DNA of 64,000 nucleotides from Trichomonas vaginalis G3 (GCF_026262505.1 NC_067204.1:19384860-19448859), one strand, 5' to 3'; shown: positions 26,926 to 37,061, numbered from the stretch's first letter. Translations and numbers: made by a program. Notes: a model not told the origin generated them from the letters alone.

Positions 26926-27537
26926 ATGACAAACATTGAGTTTGAAACAGTTAGAAAGATAGACAATGACACCAAAGTGGTTAGAATAGGTGATTTAAAC
27001 GTAAGATACTCAAAGAAATACAACAAATATTCTTTGTCAGACATTATATCTCCATCTGGAAAGAAAACAAACGACTGGGTTAGAAATGCTTCAACTCAGA
27101 AAATTTTGACAAGAAATCCTGAGCTTATGATATCAGTAGCATTTCATGGAACAAGAGCATATCTTATAGACAAAAGTCTTATACCAATAGTTTTGTTATG
27201 GTTAGACCCAGTTGTTGGATATAACTTCATAACATATGGTTCATTCGACTCAGAACGTTGCAGTGAAGGCTTACTTTATATCGTTCAGAAACCGAAGGAC
27301 TTCAACACACAAAGATATAAGATAGGAAGGACATATAATATAACTCAAAGATATGACAGTACAGTCAATAGAGTCAAGGTTGTGTTTGTTAATGATATGA
27401 GAGCTGCTGAAACAGAACTGCTTGAAGTTTTTGAGAAAATGTATGGTGCTCCCATGAAAGGTAAAGAAACGTTTGAAGTAGATGAGATAGATAAAGCTAT
27501 AAAATTATTTGACGAAGTTGCTGAAAAATACATGTAA
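26926..27537 (+). CDS. KilA-N domain protein with GIY-YIG (T5orf172/MUG113-type) end
   Basis: 203 residues. The first half shows a KilA-N-like DNA-binding domain (YNKYSLSDIISPSGK, DWVRNASTQKIL, MISVAFHGTRAYLIDKSLIP, IVLLWLDPVV). The second half is a GIY-YIG-type fold of the T5orf172 kind: GLLYIVQKPKD, YKIGRTYNITQRYDS and AAETELLEVFEKM. Such fusions are common in large DNA viruses and phages and may nick DNA or regulate genes. It is head to tail with the KilA-N/DUF3627 gene, and the pair recurs in element B (56707-57318 with 55793-56617) nearly unchanged. It looks whole. Confidence 0.82.
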   Translation: MTNIEFETVRKIDNDTKVVRIGDLNVRYSKKYNKYSLSDIISPSGKKTNDWVRNASTQKILTRNPELMISVAFHGTRAYLIDKSLIPIVLLWLDPVVGYNFITYGSFDSERCSEGLLYIVQKPKDFNTQRYKIGRTYNITQRYDSTVNRVKVVFVNDMRAAETELLEVFEKMYGAPMKGKETFEVDEIDKAIKLFDEVAEKYM

Positions 27538-27626
27538 AGCGTTTATTTTTGGTCTTTTGTGAAAGTCAGAAAATAACGCTAATTTTATTTTTATTTATTT
27601 TTTTTATTTTGTATGTAAGAACAGTA
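27538..27626 (+). promoter_or_regulatory. Conserved spacer with two-part leader
   Basis: The spacer starts GCGTTTATTTTTGGTCTTTT and contains GAAAGTCAGAAAATAACGCT, then TTTTTATTTTGTATGTAAGA and ACAGTA. Element B has the same spacer on its minus strand at 56618-56706, so cassette and regulatory DNA move together. Confidence 0.55.
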
Positions 27627-28454
27627 ATGTCAACATCAGAGAACACAACAACTGCTATCGTTCATGAAGCCATAAATGAAGAATACGAGTACATACAGTA
27701 TAACAAACAGTTACGTCTCATTCGTTCAGTCAAAGATGACATGTACCAAATGCAAAGTATAATGAATGCTCTTCGTTCTACAAAGCAAGCATATCATTGG
27801 TTTGAAAAACCAACAGACAAAAGAACTTTTAGAAGAATTTCCTCATATGATTGCTTCCTCGGAAAACCGAGAGAAGAGATTCCGTATGAAAATCGCAAGA
27901 ATTTGGCTCCTGGTTTGAAAGGTTATTATATTCATAGACTTTTAGTAAATGCTGTAGCAATGTGGGCTTCACCTCGTTATGCTTGTTATATTTTCATGAT
28001 GTTAGATGAACTATATAAAGCAGAACGTGGAGAGATGGAAATGAAACTTCAAGCAAAAGATGAAGTCATTGAATCCAAAGACAAAAGCATACAGAAAAGA
28101 ATACCGCGTTCAGTACCAAAAGGAAAGGAAAAGAATTATAAGTATATGATATATACTGAAGAGATGGAAAATGAAGAAGATAAAGATATGGTTATGTTGC
28201 ATTTAGTGAGAAGAAACAACAAGAGCTTTTATGACTTAGCTAAGATATATAAATCTGATAGAAACTGGTTCTATCGTGAAAACTTACCGATTTCAATGAC
28301 ACCGAATGAGCAAATAAAGGAAATTGTCAAAAATACTCTTCCTCAAACACACTATGACATCAAAGGTTGCACAATACTTACATTCAAAGAAGACTTAACA
28401 TTACTGAAGGAAAAAATAACAGAATATTTCGACAACTTCAAAGAGGAAGACTAA
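27627..28454 (+). CDS. KilA-N/DUF3627 DNA-binding protein, M version
   Basis: 275 residues from MSTSENTTTAIVHEAINEEY; a longer frame to 27549 is ignored because the element B copy and the leader agree on this ATG. Residues 1-45 and about 140-275 are almost the same as in the element B protein (55793-56617), including the charged linker and DUF3627-like half (KEKNYKYMIYTEEMENEED, RRNNKSFYDLAKIYKSD). The KilA-N segment between (HWFEKPTDKRTFRRISSYD ...) differs strongly. The KilA-N domain reads DNA, so target choice may differ. Likely a regulator. It looks whole. Confidence 0.82.
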   Translation: MSTSENTTTAIVHEAINEEYEYIQYNKQLRLIRSVKDDMYQMQSIMNALRSTKQAYHWFEKPTDKRTFRRISSYDCFLGKPREEIPYENRKNLAPGLKGYYIHRLLVNAVAMWASPRYACYIFMMLDELYKAERGEMEMKLQAKDEVIESKDKSIQKRIPRSVPKGKEKNYKYMIYTEEMENEEDKDMVMLHLVRRNNKSFYDLAKIYKSDRNWFYRENLPISMTPNEQIKEIVKNTLPQTHYDIKGCTILTFKEDLTLLKEKITEYFDNFKEED

Positions 28455-28472
28455 CCAAAAATATATTTTTGC

Positions 28473-28946
28473 TTAAATAGCTTCAGGGTCTATTTCTTCA
28501 ACCATTTCACTTCCTTCGTCAATGTCAATAGAAGCTTCTTCAACCTTTGGTAAGAATTTCTGTCTAACATCTTTGTTCGTTATTGTCTTCAGAGATGAAG
28601 GATAATATTTCACAGATGTTTCACCCTTCTTATATTCTTTCTGTTCGGAAAGATTTAAAGCAATACTGAAGAAGTCAATGTTAGAGTTCTTTATGACAGT
28701 ATAATGAGTATCTTTGACATTCACGAAGAAACTCTTTTGTTTCAAAACTACTGCTAACTCTTGTGAAGTATAACGTTTGCGGTCAATGACGATAGCTAAT
28801 GGTCTGACATACTGACCAAACTTAGATTCTTTCACAAACTTCTTGTTAAAGATAACATTAACATTTGAAGCATTATTGAACTCATTCTTGATGGCAGTAG
28901 CGAGAGCATTGTATGAAAAGAACTTGCAATCTTGCATGTGTTTCAT
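28473..28946 (-). CDS. Acidic-tailed protein, possible SSB of element M
   Basis: 157 residues starting MKHMQDCKFFSYNALATAI, beta-rich with many Lys and Phe in the body (KFVKESKFGQYVRPLAIVID, KQKSFFVNVKDTHYTVIK) and an acidic end (EEASIDIDEGSEMVEEIDPE). It neighbours the polymerase gene and diverges from it. Size, acidic tail and location parallel the 139-residue protein beside the helicase in A and B. A single-strand-binding role is inference; no family was recognised. The leader has ATTTTTATTTTAATG. It looks whole. Confidence 0.6.
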   Translation of the reverse strand: MKHMQDCKFFSYNALATAIKNEFNNASNVNVIFNKKFVKESKFGQYVRPLAIVIDRKRYTSQELAVVLKQKSFFVNVKDTHYTVIKNSNIDFFSIALNLSEQKEYKKGETSVKYYPSSLKTITNKDVRQKFLPKVEEASIDIDEGSEMVEEIDPEAI

Positions 28947-29037
28947 TAAAATAAAAATATTAAATTATTTTGAAAAATAACTTTAAAAAATCTAATCTAA
29001 TTTTTTCAAAAAAATATTTTTTTATTTCCTACTAAAG

Positions 29038-32000
29038 ATGTATCGGAAGTTGTCTAAGTTAGAACACTCGGAAATAAAACAACTTCTTACAGAAGCTAAT
29101 ATAGATGTTGCAAAGCATTACGCAACAAACAAAAAAGCACTCGCTGACATCCTCAATGACTATAATGGTGCAATAAGTTATGATAGAATTCATGAGTTCA
29201 TAAAGCCGCAACGCGGCGAGGACGAAGTCCATGCAAGAGCATTTCCTTTAAATGACGTTGCTATTGACTTATATCATAGACGTTCAGTACCTCATGAAGT
29301 AAGAAGAGAAATGTTTGACATAACAAATGCAAACGTTGGTGAAACAAGAAGAAGAGACGACACACTGAAACAACAGAGAAGAGAGATGTTTAAGAGCGCT
29401 ATAGAACAAGTTCACAAAGCTAACGATGTCATTCGTTCCATTGACGACAAACCAAAAGAAGGTGAGAGATGGTTAAAGAAAGATGAAGAGAATAGGAAGA
29501 GAAATGTGAAGTCAGGCAATAGACTCATTGACTTTAACATCGAAGCTTTAGATGAACCAAACAGAGACTACTTACACAAACATTTCGGTAAGGTTTTCAT
29601 GAGACTCTTAGAGAAGATTAAAATAAACTCCCAACAAAGATGGATGGTATGTTTATAAACTTGGTGGAAAGTATGAATGTTCTACGTTAAACCTCAATAA
29701 TATTGGAACATTACTACATCAGCTCTTGAAGGAGAACTTTATATCAGAGATAGAAGCAAATGCTGCAGGTATTGTTGAAATGCACTATGACTTCTTCTTG
29801 ACAAACATAAAGAATCTTACTGAAATAAAGATGTATGATTTAACAGAATATGAAGCCTTAACGATGTCAGATGTAAAGAAAGGCAAACCAAAAAAGAGAC
29901 CATATAGAGATGAAAGCACACTGACAAATGACCAGAAAGCCATTTTGGAAGCTCTTAAGCAAACAGGAAACCCAGCACTTATAGAAAGCTTTTGGAAAGA
30001 TAATGGTGAAAAGAAGTTTTATAAGAAGAGAAGCGGTCAGTTCTGGAAGTATCTTTGCACATTACCTATAAATCTTGAACGCTACCAAATCTTCAATGAA
30101 CTGAACAAAAGAACTGCAACACTTATGACAGAAGATAACTGCTTCGTTTATGCTTACATTCAGGCTGGAGTAAATGAAGAAACTATTGACCACATGAGAG
30201 AAGTCATTCGTGTTAGAGACTTTCCTCAAAGTAAAGTACAAGAAATTTCTGACGCAACTGGTATAGCATTTAATGTTACCATTGGTTATTTCAATGACTC
30301 AAGACATAATGAAATAAAGAGATATATACCAAAAGAATGTGAAACTGTTCGAACTATTGACTTACTTCTTGTTGAAGACCACTACATGCTAAATGAAAGA
30401 CTTCCAATGACAACATATTTCGTCAGAAATTACAAAGAAATTCTCAAAGCTTGTGGTGGAATGAACATTGAGAAACAGATGAAGATTTATACAAAGAGAG
30501 AAGATAAATATGTAGTTCGCATGGATAGAACTACACCGCTATGGGATGTTATGAAAACATTGTGGGAGTGCAAATATTTCGAACCTATTTCTTATGGAGA
30601 ACTTTTCACATATACGACTGACTTATATAAACAGAACCTTACACCATTTAAAGATTTGACATATGCTCCAAAGTATTGTGTACAACTGAAGAAGAAAGCA
30701 GAGTCAAAAGAAGTAAATAAAGCTAAATGTAAGTTCATTCCTGAGCATGTTTTCTTTGCTGACTTTGAGTGTAGCACAGACGGCTTTCATAAAGCTTTTA
30801 ACATCTGTTACGACAGTGAAGATGGTTCAGTGAGTGAAAGCATATGGGGTCAAAACTGTGCAACAGAATTTTTGGAGCGACTTCCTGACAAGAGTTTAAT
30901 ATATTTCCATAACCTCAGCTATGATATAAACTTCATCTTAAGACACATGACAGAAGTGAAAGGAACTCCCATCATTAAAGGTTCACGAACAATGCAAATA
31001 ACTGGTTTATAAAGGACGGGCAATTATTATAAAAGACTCTTACAGTGTTATAAATAAGAAGCTTAAACTATTTCCTGCTATGTTTAACTTACAAACAGGA
31101 CCGAAAGAAGTATTTCCATATAACTACTACAGCAGTACTTTGTTAGCAAATGACAACAGAACTGGTGTCATTTCTGAAGCATGTAAGTTTATCCAGGATG
31201 CAGATACATTTATGAAAAACATAGATTCCATCAAAGGTTGCAGAATAGATGAAAACCACTTCGACTTAGAAAAATATAGCACGTTTTACTGCAAACAAGA
31301 TGTAAGAATTTTAAGAGAAGGTTTTGTAAAGTTCCGCAATGACTTATTGAAAGAGTTTGATTTAAACGTTTATGACTACGTTAGCATTTGTTCAATTGCT
31401 AACAAATTATTTGAGAACAGAGTGTACTTCCCGAATGGAAATCTTTATGACCTCTCAAATAAACCAAGAGAATTTATTTCGAGATGCATTCAAGGTGGAA
31501 GATGTATGTTGTCAGATAACATGAAACAAAAGAGCGAAAAGAAACTCATTGCTGACTTCGACGCTGTTTCATTATATCCATCAGCTATAGCAAGACTTTA
31601 TACTTTAGAAGGAATTCCAAAAGTATTGAAGGATGAGATGTTAAGTTCTGAATATTTGTTAAAGCATTTATTCGATGACGACCAAAAGGAACCCATTGGT
31701 GAAAAGTTTATGTCTGGCTTCTTTGTTCTCATTAAGATAACAGAGATTGGAATACATAGACACTTTCCTTTAATAGTTTGTGACCCTGAACTAAATCCAG
31801 AACTTAACGTTCCCAGAAGTTCAAACTCTTGCTGTCTCATGTATGTTGACCATATAACATTACAAGACCTTATAAAATATCAAGGTGTCAAATGTGAAGT
31901 GTTGCAAGGATACTACTACGATGGAAACAGAGATATTAGAATAAGAGATGAAGTAAAGAAGTTGTTTGAGTTAAGGTTAAAGTATAAGAAAGAAGGAAAT

Positions 32001-32815
32001 CCTTTGCAAGAAAATATAAAGCTCATTCTGAACAGTATTTATGGCAAAACTATTCTATCTCCTATTGAGTCAAAAATAACCATAGTAGATGACAAAGATG
32101 CTATAAGATATGCCATCAGAAACTACAACCATATAGTGAAGTTCGAAGGTTTGGATGGTTCAGATAAAACTATTTTCAAGCTAACGAAAAGCATTTGCAG
32201 ACACTTTAACTTCTGTCCACTTGGTGTAAATATTCTATCAATGTCGAAGAGAATAATGAATGAAGTATTCTGTACTGCTGAGGACATGGGTCTTCAAATA
32301 TTTTACCAGGACTGTGATAGCATGCATATTTTCAATGAAGACATACAACGTTTAGCTCAAGAATTTAAGAAGAGATACGGTAGAGAACTTATTGGTAAAA
32401 CATTAGGTCAATTTCATAGCGACTTTGCAGAAATAACACCTGGAAAACAAAGTTTAGCATACAAGTCAATATTTTGTGGAAAGAAGACCTACATAGACTT
32501 ACTCACTAACGATTTAAATGAAGTTGCATTCCATGCACGTTGCAAAGGTTCAAACAAGACGTCCTTGCTTTAACAGCTAATGAAATGTTTCCTGAAGCTA
32601 TACAATGCTATTACAATGAAGATAAGAACATTCACATACCTGTTGGAACATATGACAAAGACTCTGAGTTCAGTTTAATGAAACTTTACAAAGCACTTCA
32701 TGATGGTCAAGAGATTGGATTTGACTTATGTAAGTCTTCTAGTCCTTGCTTTGCTGAAAAGTTTAACTTTTCTATTCAGACTAAGACTTCATTCATAAGA
32801 AAGCTTAAGTTCTGA
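29038..32815 (+). pseudogene. Protein-primed family B DNA polymerase (DNA_pol_B_2), broken
   Basis: The hallmark motifs occur in order. A long N-terminal region includes a segment with EDNCFVYAYIQAG and LLLVEDHYML. Next come exonuclease motifs FADFECST, YFHNLSYDINF and YCKQDVRILR, then polymerase motif A (DFDAVSLYPSAI), motif B (KLILNSIYGKT) and motif C (FYQDCDSMHI). Polymerases of this class start synthesis from a terminal protein and copy linear Polinton, adenovirus and phi29-like DNA. It is the main hallmark of element M. The gene is broken, with about three breaks. A REP-like hairpin lies inside its 5' part. Confidence 0.88.
29202..29233. repeat. REP-like double hairpin inside the polymerase gene, copy 2
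   Basis: GCCGCAACGCGGC followed by GAGGACGAAGTCCATG. It is read through as KPQRGEDEVHA in the polymerase frame. The sequence matches the copies at 26811 and 32882, which are between genes. Confidence 0.6.
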
Positions 32816-32926
32816 GGTCATGAATGAGAAAAATAATAAGGTCATTTATTTTTGTCAGCAGTGAGACCATTCATGATAAAAATAAGCCGCTAGCGGCAAG
32901 GGCGAAGCCCATGTGGTCATTTACAA
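32816..32926. terminator. Spacer with REP-like double hairpin, copy 3
   Basis: Between the convergent polymerase gene and the next minus gene. GCCGCTAGCGGC is a perfect palindrome and GGGCGAAGCCC follows at once (32882-32911). The spacer also has CATGAATGAGAAA and TTCATGATAAA on its two sides. Confidence 0.5.
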
Positions 32927-33775
32927 TACTGCGATGGTAGAGTTTAAGAGTTGTGCTTCAATGTAGAGACAGTCCTTATGGTCTGGAGGTAAGAACACTG
33001 GGCAGTTATGGTCATGAGTGGAGAACATGTCTATCCAAAACTCACGATTGAAGCCAGTTAATTTATAGTATTTAGGGTTAGGAAGTGGTGAAGTTCTTGT
33101 ATGACCAATGAACTCATTTTCAACTCCCTTACTTAAGTTTGAATATAAATAGCTTGCTTTCTATCCAAATGCCAGGTGTTACAATCTTTGAAAATTCATT
33201 TTTCCTCGGAAGCATTGCATCATAATTGAAAACATTCTTGAAATCATCACTTGGTTCAGAGATTTGAAATCTTATACGTAATGATTTTCTTTCTTTTTAG
33301 CTACTTCATTGAATGGTGAATATATAACAAACTGACAGTCATGTGTTCCATCTTCATTTTCATTAAATTCATAATGAAAGTCTATAAGTTGTGGCTGACT
33401 ACCTTCTTCTTTCAGTTGTGCAAGAAACTCACGTAAAGGCTGTAAAGTTTGTACTTCAATGTTGAACTTTTTCTCGAACATCTCATTAAATGAAATCATA
33501 CATTGCAACAATGTTGTATCGTCTTAAAAGTATTTGTATATGTGAATGTTTTGGGCGCTTAAAGACTGTTCGTCATTTTCTATCTCGACTTGAAGTATAA
33601 AGTCAACCTTTCTGAAAGCACGTGTTATATACATAGATGTTATGCCAATGTACTTCTCTTCATTTATGTTCACAATCCAGTCTGTTGGAAACTTAAACGT
33701 TACGCTGTTCCCCTTTATTTTGACATCAGGGTTTTCACTACTGAACGCAACAGATAAAGGTATTTGTCTATACAT
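32927..33775 (-). pseudogene. Virion-type beta-rich protein of element M, broken
   Basis: Starts MYRQIPLSVAFSSENPDVKI at 33775 behind a TTTTTATCGGAACTAA leader. Strand-like segments (VTFKFPTDWIVNINEEKYIG) dominate, and the end region includes FWIDMFSTHDHNCP. About the length of the 286-residue protein of element A, and similarly rich in aromatics, but homology was not shown. A minor capsid role is inferred from composition and the place beside the capsid gene. The gene is broken. Confidence 0.5.
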
Positions 33776-33799
33776 TTAGTTCCGATAAAAATAACACAT

Positions 33800-34060
33800 T
33801 TACTCTTTCTTTGCTTCAGCTTCTTTAGCTTTTGCTTCAGCTTCTTCTCTAGCTTTCTTCGCCAGCAAACGTGGGTTCTTTTGTCTTCCAGCAGCTAATG
33901 CAGCAAGTTGTTTTTCACTAAGTTTTCTCTTTGGTCTCTCTGGCTTTTGTCCTTGTTTTTGTTCCTTCAGTTCGGATAAAATTTGCTCGCGAATTTCTTT
34001 CTTCAATGCTTCAACATCTATGACCCCTTGGGTCTTGTCCGTAGGGCTTGTCTGAGTCAT
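33800..34060 (-). CDS. 86-residue charged, Ala/Lys/Glu-rich basic protein
   Basis: MTQTSPTDKTQGVIDVEALK..., then a basic core (QGQKPERPKRKLSEKQLAAL, AAGRQKNPRLLAKKARE) and an Ala/Lys/Glu helix tail (EEAEAKAKEAEAKKE). The core could bind DNA; the tail would be a single charged helix. It may be a core or condensing protein. Family not recognised. Leader: TTTTTATCTGCAGTCAA directly before the ATG, of the structural type. It looks whole. Confidence 0.6.
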   Translation of the reverse strand: MTQTSPTDKTQGVIDVEALKKEIREQILSELKEQKQGQKPERPKRKLSEKQLAALAAGRQKNPRLLAKKAREEAEAKAKEAEAKKE

Positions 34061-34106
34061 TTGACTGCAGATAAAAACAAAATTAAAACTTTAACCGATG
34101 TAAAAT

Positions 34107-34537
34107 GAGCTTGTCAAAATCAGAACGAGAGTCTATTATATTAAATGACGCCAGAGGAATACAACATCCTTTCTATTACGTAAGTCAGAGTAAAGATGGT
34201 AAAATATACGTAAGAAAAAGAAAGTTCCATTAGCGAATGCAGAAAGCGACAACATTAAGGTGTATGGCAAGGGTGAAGTCCACGAAGCCCATATAAAACC
34301 TTCTATTCAAACTGAAAAGTCAATAGAACCAGAAGAAAAAGAAGCCAGATGTTCTTTCAATAACGAACCAAGAGCTTATTGCAAAGTTCGTGAATTTCAT
34401 TGAAAAGCAAACCGAGTCAAAGAACCCTGACCCACCAGTGAAAGAAGTTGAGCAAAAGAGAATGTACAGTTCATTGAAAATGTCAAGAAACAACTTCCAC
34501 CACAAATGCCAAGAAGAAGAGTGAGAATAATGAAGTA
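34107..34537 (+). pseudogene. Small basic gene before the capsid gene, broken
   Basis: Begins MSLSKSERESIILNDARGIQ with a basic patch (YVRKRKF) and ends in Pro/Arg-rich codons (PPQMPRRRVRIMK). Position directly upstream of the capsid gene and composition suggest a virion core or scaffold protein. No family recognised. It is broken. Confidence 0.4.
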
Positions 34538-34565
34538 AATAGATATTTTTATCCGAAGTAAATAC

Positions 34566-36138
34566 ATGCAGAACGAACAGTAAACGAATTTACTCCAGCA
34601 GAGCATATTCATCAGATTCGCTCATATTTCGATATCATAGACAATGCAGTTCAAATTGGTGACACTAATAGAAAATATTCTGACGCAAAGATTCCATCAC
34701 AACTGGAACTGCTAAAGATAACACATGGGTAACATTCAATCTCTCACCTCCTGGTGAAAATATGTTGGACCTTTACAATACATTCATTACGTATAAAATG
34801 GAAGGTCAATTTATTGCAGATAAAGAAATTGGTTCAGGTTCCAATAAAACAAACCCACCAGGATTTTGGATTGGTTTCGATGACGCTTTCTATGCAGTTG
34901 CTGGATATCAAATCCTTGCAAATGGTCGTATCGTATATTCTCAAGACAACGCAAGAGAAGAAGCATATATAACTTCAAACTCACAAACTACCGAACAAAT
35001 AAAGAAAGTAGATGTTTTCTCAAAAGACTCGACATGAAGATGTATGGAGTCATTCGGGAACATGCAGAACAGGACAAATTGTTAGTGGTCCAATTACAGC
35101 AGGAAAATCATTTGATTTTAAGCTTCGTTTAAGAATTCCTGTTAGAAGATTCCTTCCATTAGAAGCTATTCGATTTATTCCAAGCTTTTGCAGGAAACAT
35201 TCAGCTTAAAGTAAAGTTCAGTAGCGACGCCTTACAATGCACATCTATATCTGTAAATGATATCGTTGCTTTCAATCCAACTCTTAAAGTTGCATTTGCT
35301 TCAGATTCAAATCCACCGACAAATAAATTTGTTCCATGGAATGAACCATTCACTATGATAACGAAGGCAATAGAAGCTAGTGGAACAGTTACTATTACAA
35401 CTGTAACCCAGCAACTATTTCGAACAAAGATGGATTTTAATGAATGTTTCATTCATCCAAAGTCATTCTCTTTAGACCCTAACATTTATACAGAACTTGT
35501 AGAACATTATACAAACGAGGCTTTATGTTTTCCCTGTTAAAGTTATGGATTGGATTCCTATGGATGGTTCATTTCAAAGAATACAGATAGTTCAAGTGCA
35601 ACATTTACAGCAGCTTATACGCCTATTAATGTTAAAAGTATTTGGGCACTATTTAGAAAGAAAGACAACTATTATGTTAATTTTGAGAACCCTAAGTTTA
35701 AATATCTTCAGCTTTCCATGGGAGCTTATGAAATATGCCTGCAGAACCTGAAAACATATGGACCTGTATTTTATGAAATGGTTGCGAACGCTTGCAATAC
35801 AAACAATGATATGATAGGATTTAATGAAGATGTTATGAGGTCATTGGTGGATGATGGTAGTGTGGAACATAAATGGGATAGCTATGACAACACACATTTC
35901 TTATGTGGTTTTCCAACAGAAGTGGACTTTTGCTTCCAGCAAGGTCAAACATCTACTGCTCCAATAACATACAAATTGTCTGTTAAAGGACCTATTGAAA
36001 CTAGCAACTGAAAATGTACCAAAGCCACTTATTGGATTTATGAGGGATTGTTGCTTTGCCATTCAGGTGCGTGCTAATGGAATCCCAATAATAAGATTAG
36101 ATGACTATAACTTAGCTACGGACGACAGTGAGGAATAA
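34566..36138 (+). pseudogene. Major capsid protein (double jelly-roll type), M family, broken
   Basis: Starts MQNEQ behind TTTTTATCCGAAGTAAATAC. The recognisable segments are beta-strand rich and match capsid layout: FWIGFDDAFYAVAGYQILAN, RIPVRRFLPLEAIRF, FNPTLKVAFASDSNP, FNECFIHPKSFSLDP, FLCGFPTEVDFCFQQG. Conserved turns resemble those of the element B capsid region (LRVPLSSFLIF, LPNWAGKISIELTPS). Double jelly-roll capsid proteins form the icosahedral shell of Polintons, virophages and adenoviruses. The call rests on strand patterns and gene order. The gene has several breaks. Confidence 0.6.
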
Positions 36139-36167
36139 AGGATGAACGTTTATTTTAAAGCTTATAA

Positions 36168-36638
36168 ATGAGTTCTTCATCAAGCTCTCGTGAACCTTCA
36201 CCATCTATGAAACAAACTTTACAAACATTATGGAGCACCTATTGAATATTTCTTACGAGCTGCACAATGGCAAAAGAGCAGTCTCACCAAGGTTAGGTGT
36301 TCCACCAGCTCCTGTCAAAAATAGCATTTGGTCAAGTCCTTATATAAGATATGGTCTCCCACTAGGTTTTGCTAGCTACAGCAGGAGCAGTTATGATGTT
36401 GAAAAGAAATAAAGCCAAATGTTGTAAATAATACTGAAGTAGCTGAAGTTAAACAAACTCCAACACCTTCGCCAAAACAACGTCAAAACGAACGCCTTCA
36501 CAAGCAAAACCTTCAATGACTCCTGAACCTATGGAAGTACAAACTCCTATTCAAAAGTCAACTCCTAAAACGACTCCAACATTTAAACCAGAACCTACTC
36601 CTCAAATAAATCGTAAAACTCCTGCGTTTCCTTACTGA
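36168..36638 (+). pseudogene. Ser/Pro/Thr-rich gene after the capsid gene, broken
   Basis: Starts MSSSSSSREPSPSMKQTLQT. A middle segment (VSPRLGVPPAPVKNSIWSSP) is followed by a region whose bases encode a hydrophobic stretch, then a Pro/Thr/Lys-rich tail. It may be a small membrane-linked virion protein. The tail composition recalls the gene at 14084-14325. It is broken. Confidence 0.4.
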
Positions 36639-36639
36639 A

Positions 36640-36687
36640 AAAAATAACGTTATTTTATTTAATATTAAAATTTTTATTTGATTGAAA
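36640..36687 (+). promoter_or_regulatory. AT-rich leader with AAATAACGTTATTTTA box
   Basis: AAAAATAACGTTATTTTATT then AAAATTTTTATTTGATTGAAA before an ATG at 36688. It matches the upstream box of the KilA-type leaders. Confidence 0.4.
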
Positions 36688-36922
36688 ATGACGACTAAGT
36701 CACTGAAGCAATGAAACAAAAGTTTTGGTAGAATACATTAAATCAGGAACTATTCCAGAAGGTTTTTACATTCATACTATGAAGGATGGTAGAGTTCAGT
36801 TTAGAAAGATAAAGCAACCATTAGATAAAGAAGGAATTTTGAGAAAGATTAAACTTCATGAGGACAACATTGCTGAACTTAAGAAGAAGTTAGAAGAGTT
36901 GGAGAAAGGAAGAGAGTTATAA
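36688..36922 (+). pseudogene. Small coiled-coil protein, broken
   Basis: The bulk encodes FYIHTMKDGRVQFRKIKQPL, followed by a heptad-like helix (GILRKIKLHEDNIAELKKKL, EELEKGREL) that should form a short coiled coil. Family not recognised. The opening codons suggest a break near the start. A palindrome module follows the stop. Confidence 0.45.
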
Positions 36923-36935
36923 AGCAATGAATTCA

Positions 36936-36990
36936 ACAGGGTGAAAAAAGAGGTGAGATTTCACCACTTCACCTAAATTTATTTTTGTGC
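36936..36990. repeat. Palindrome module, AGGTGA variant, in element M
   Basis: AGGGTGAAAAAAGAGGTGAG, then ATTTCACCACTTCACCTAAA and TTTATTTTTG. The arms (AGGTGAA with TTCACCT; GGTGA with TCACC) pair perfectly although the bases differ from the GTTAGATCTAAC form in A and B. It lies right after a stop codon. Confidence 0.6.
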
Positions 36991-37061
36991 TATGTTTTCA
37001 TACGTGTGAGGGTGGTGATATCATTTATTTTTTATTTTATTTTTATTTTATTTTTATGTAA

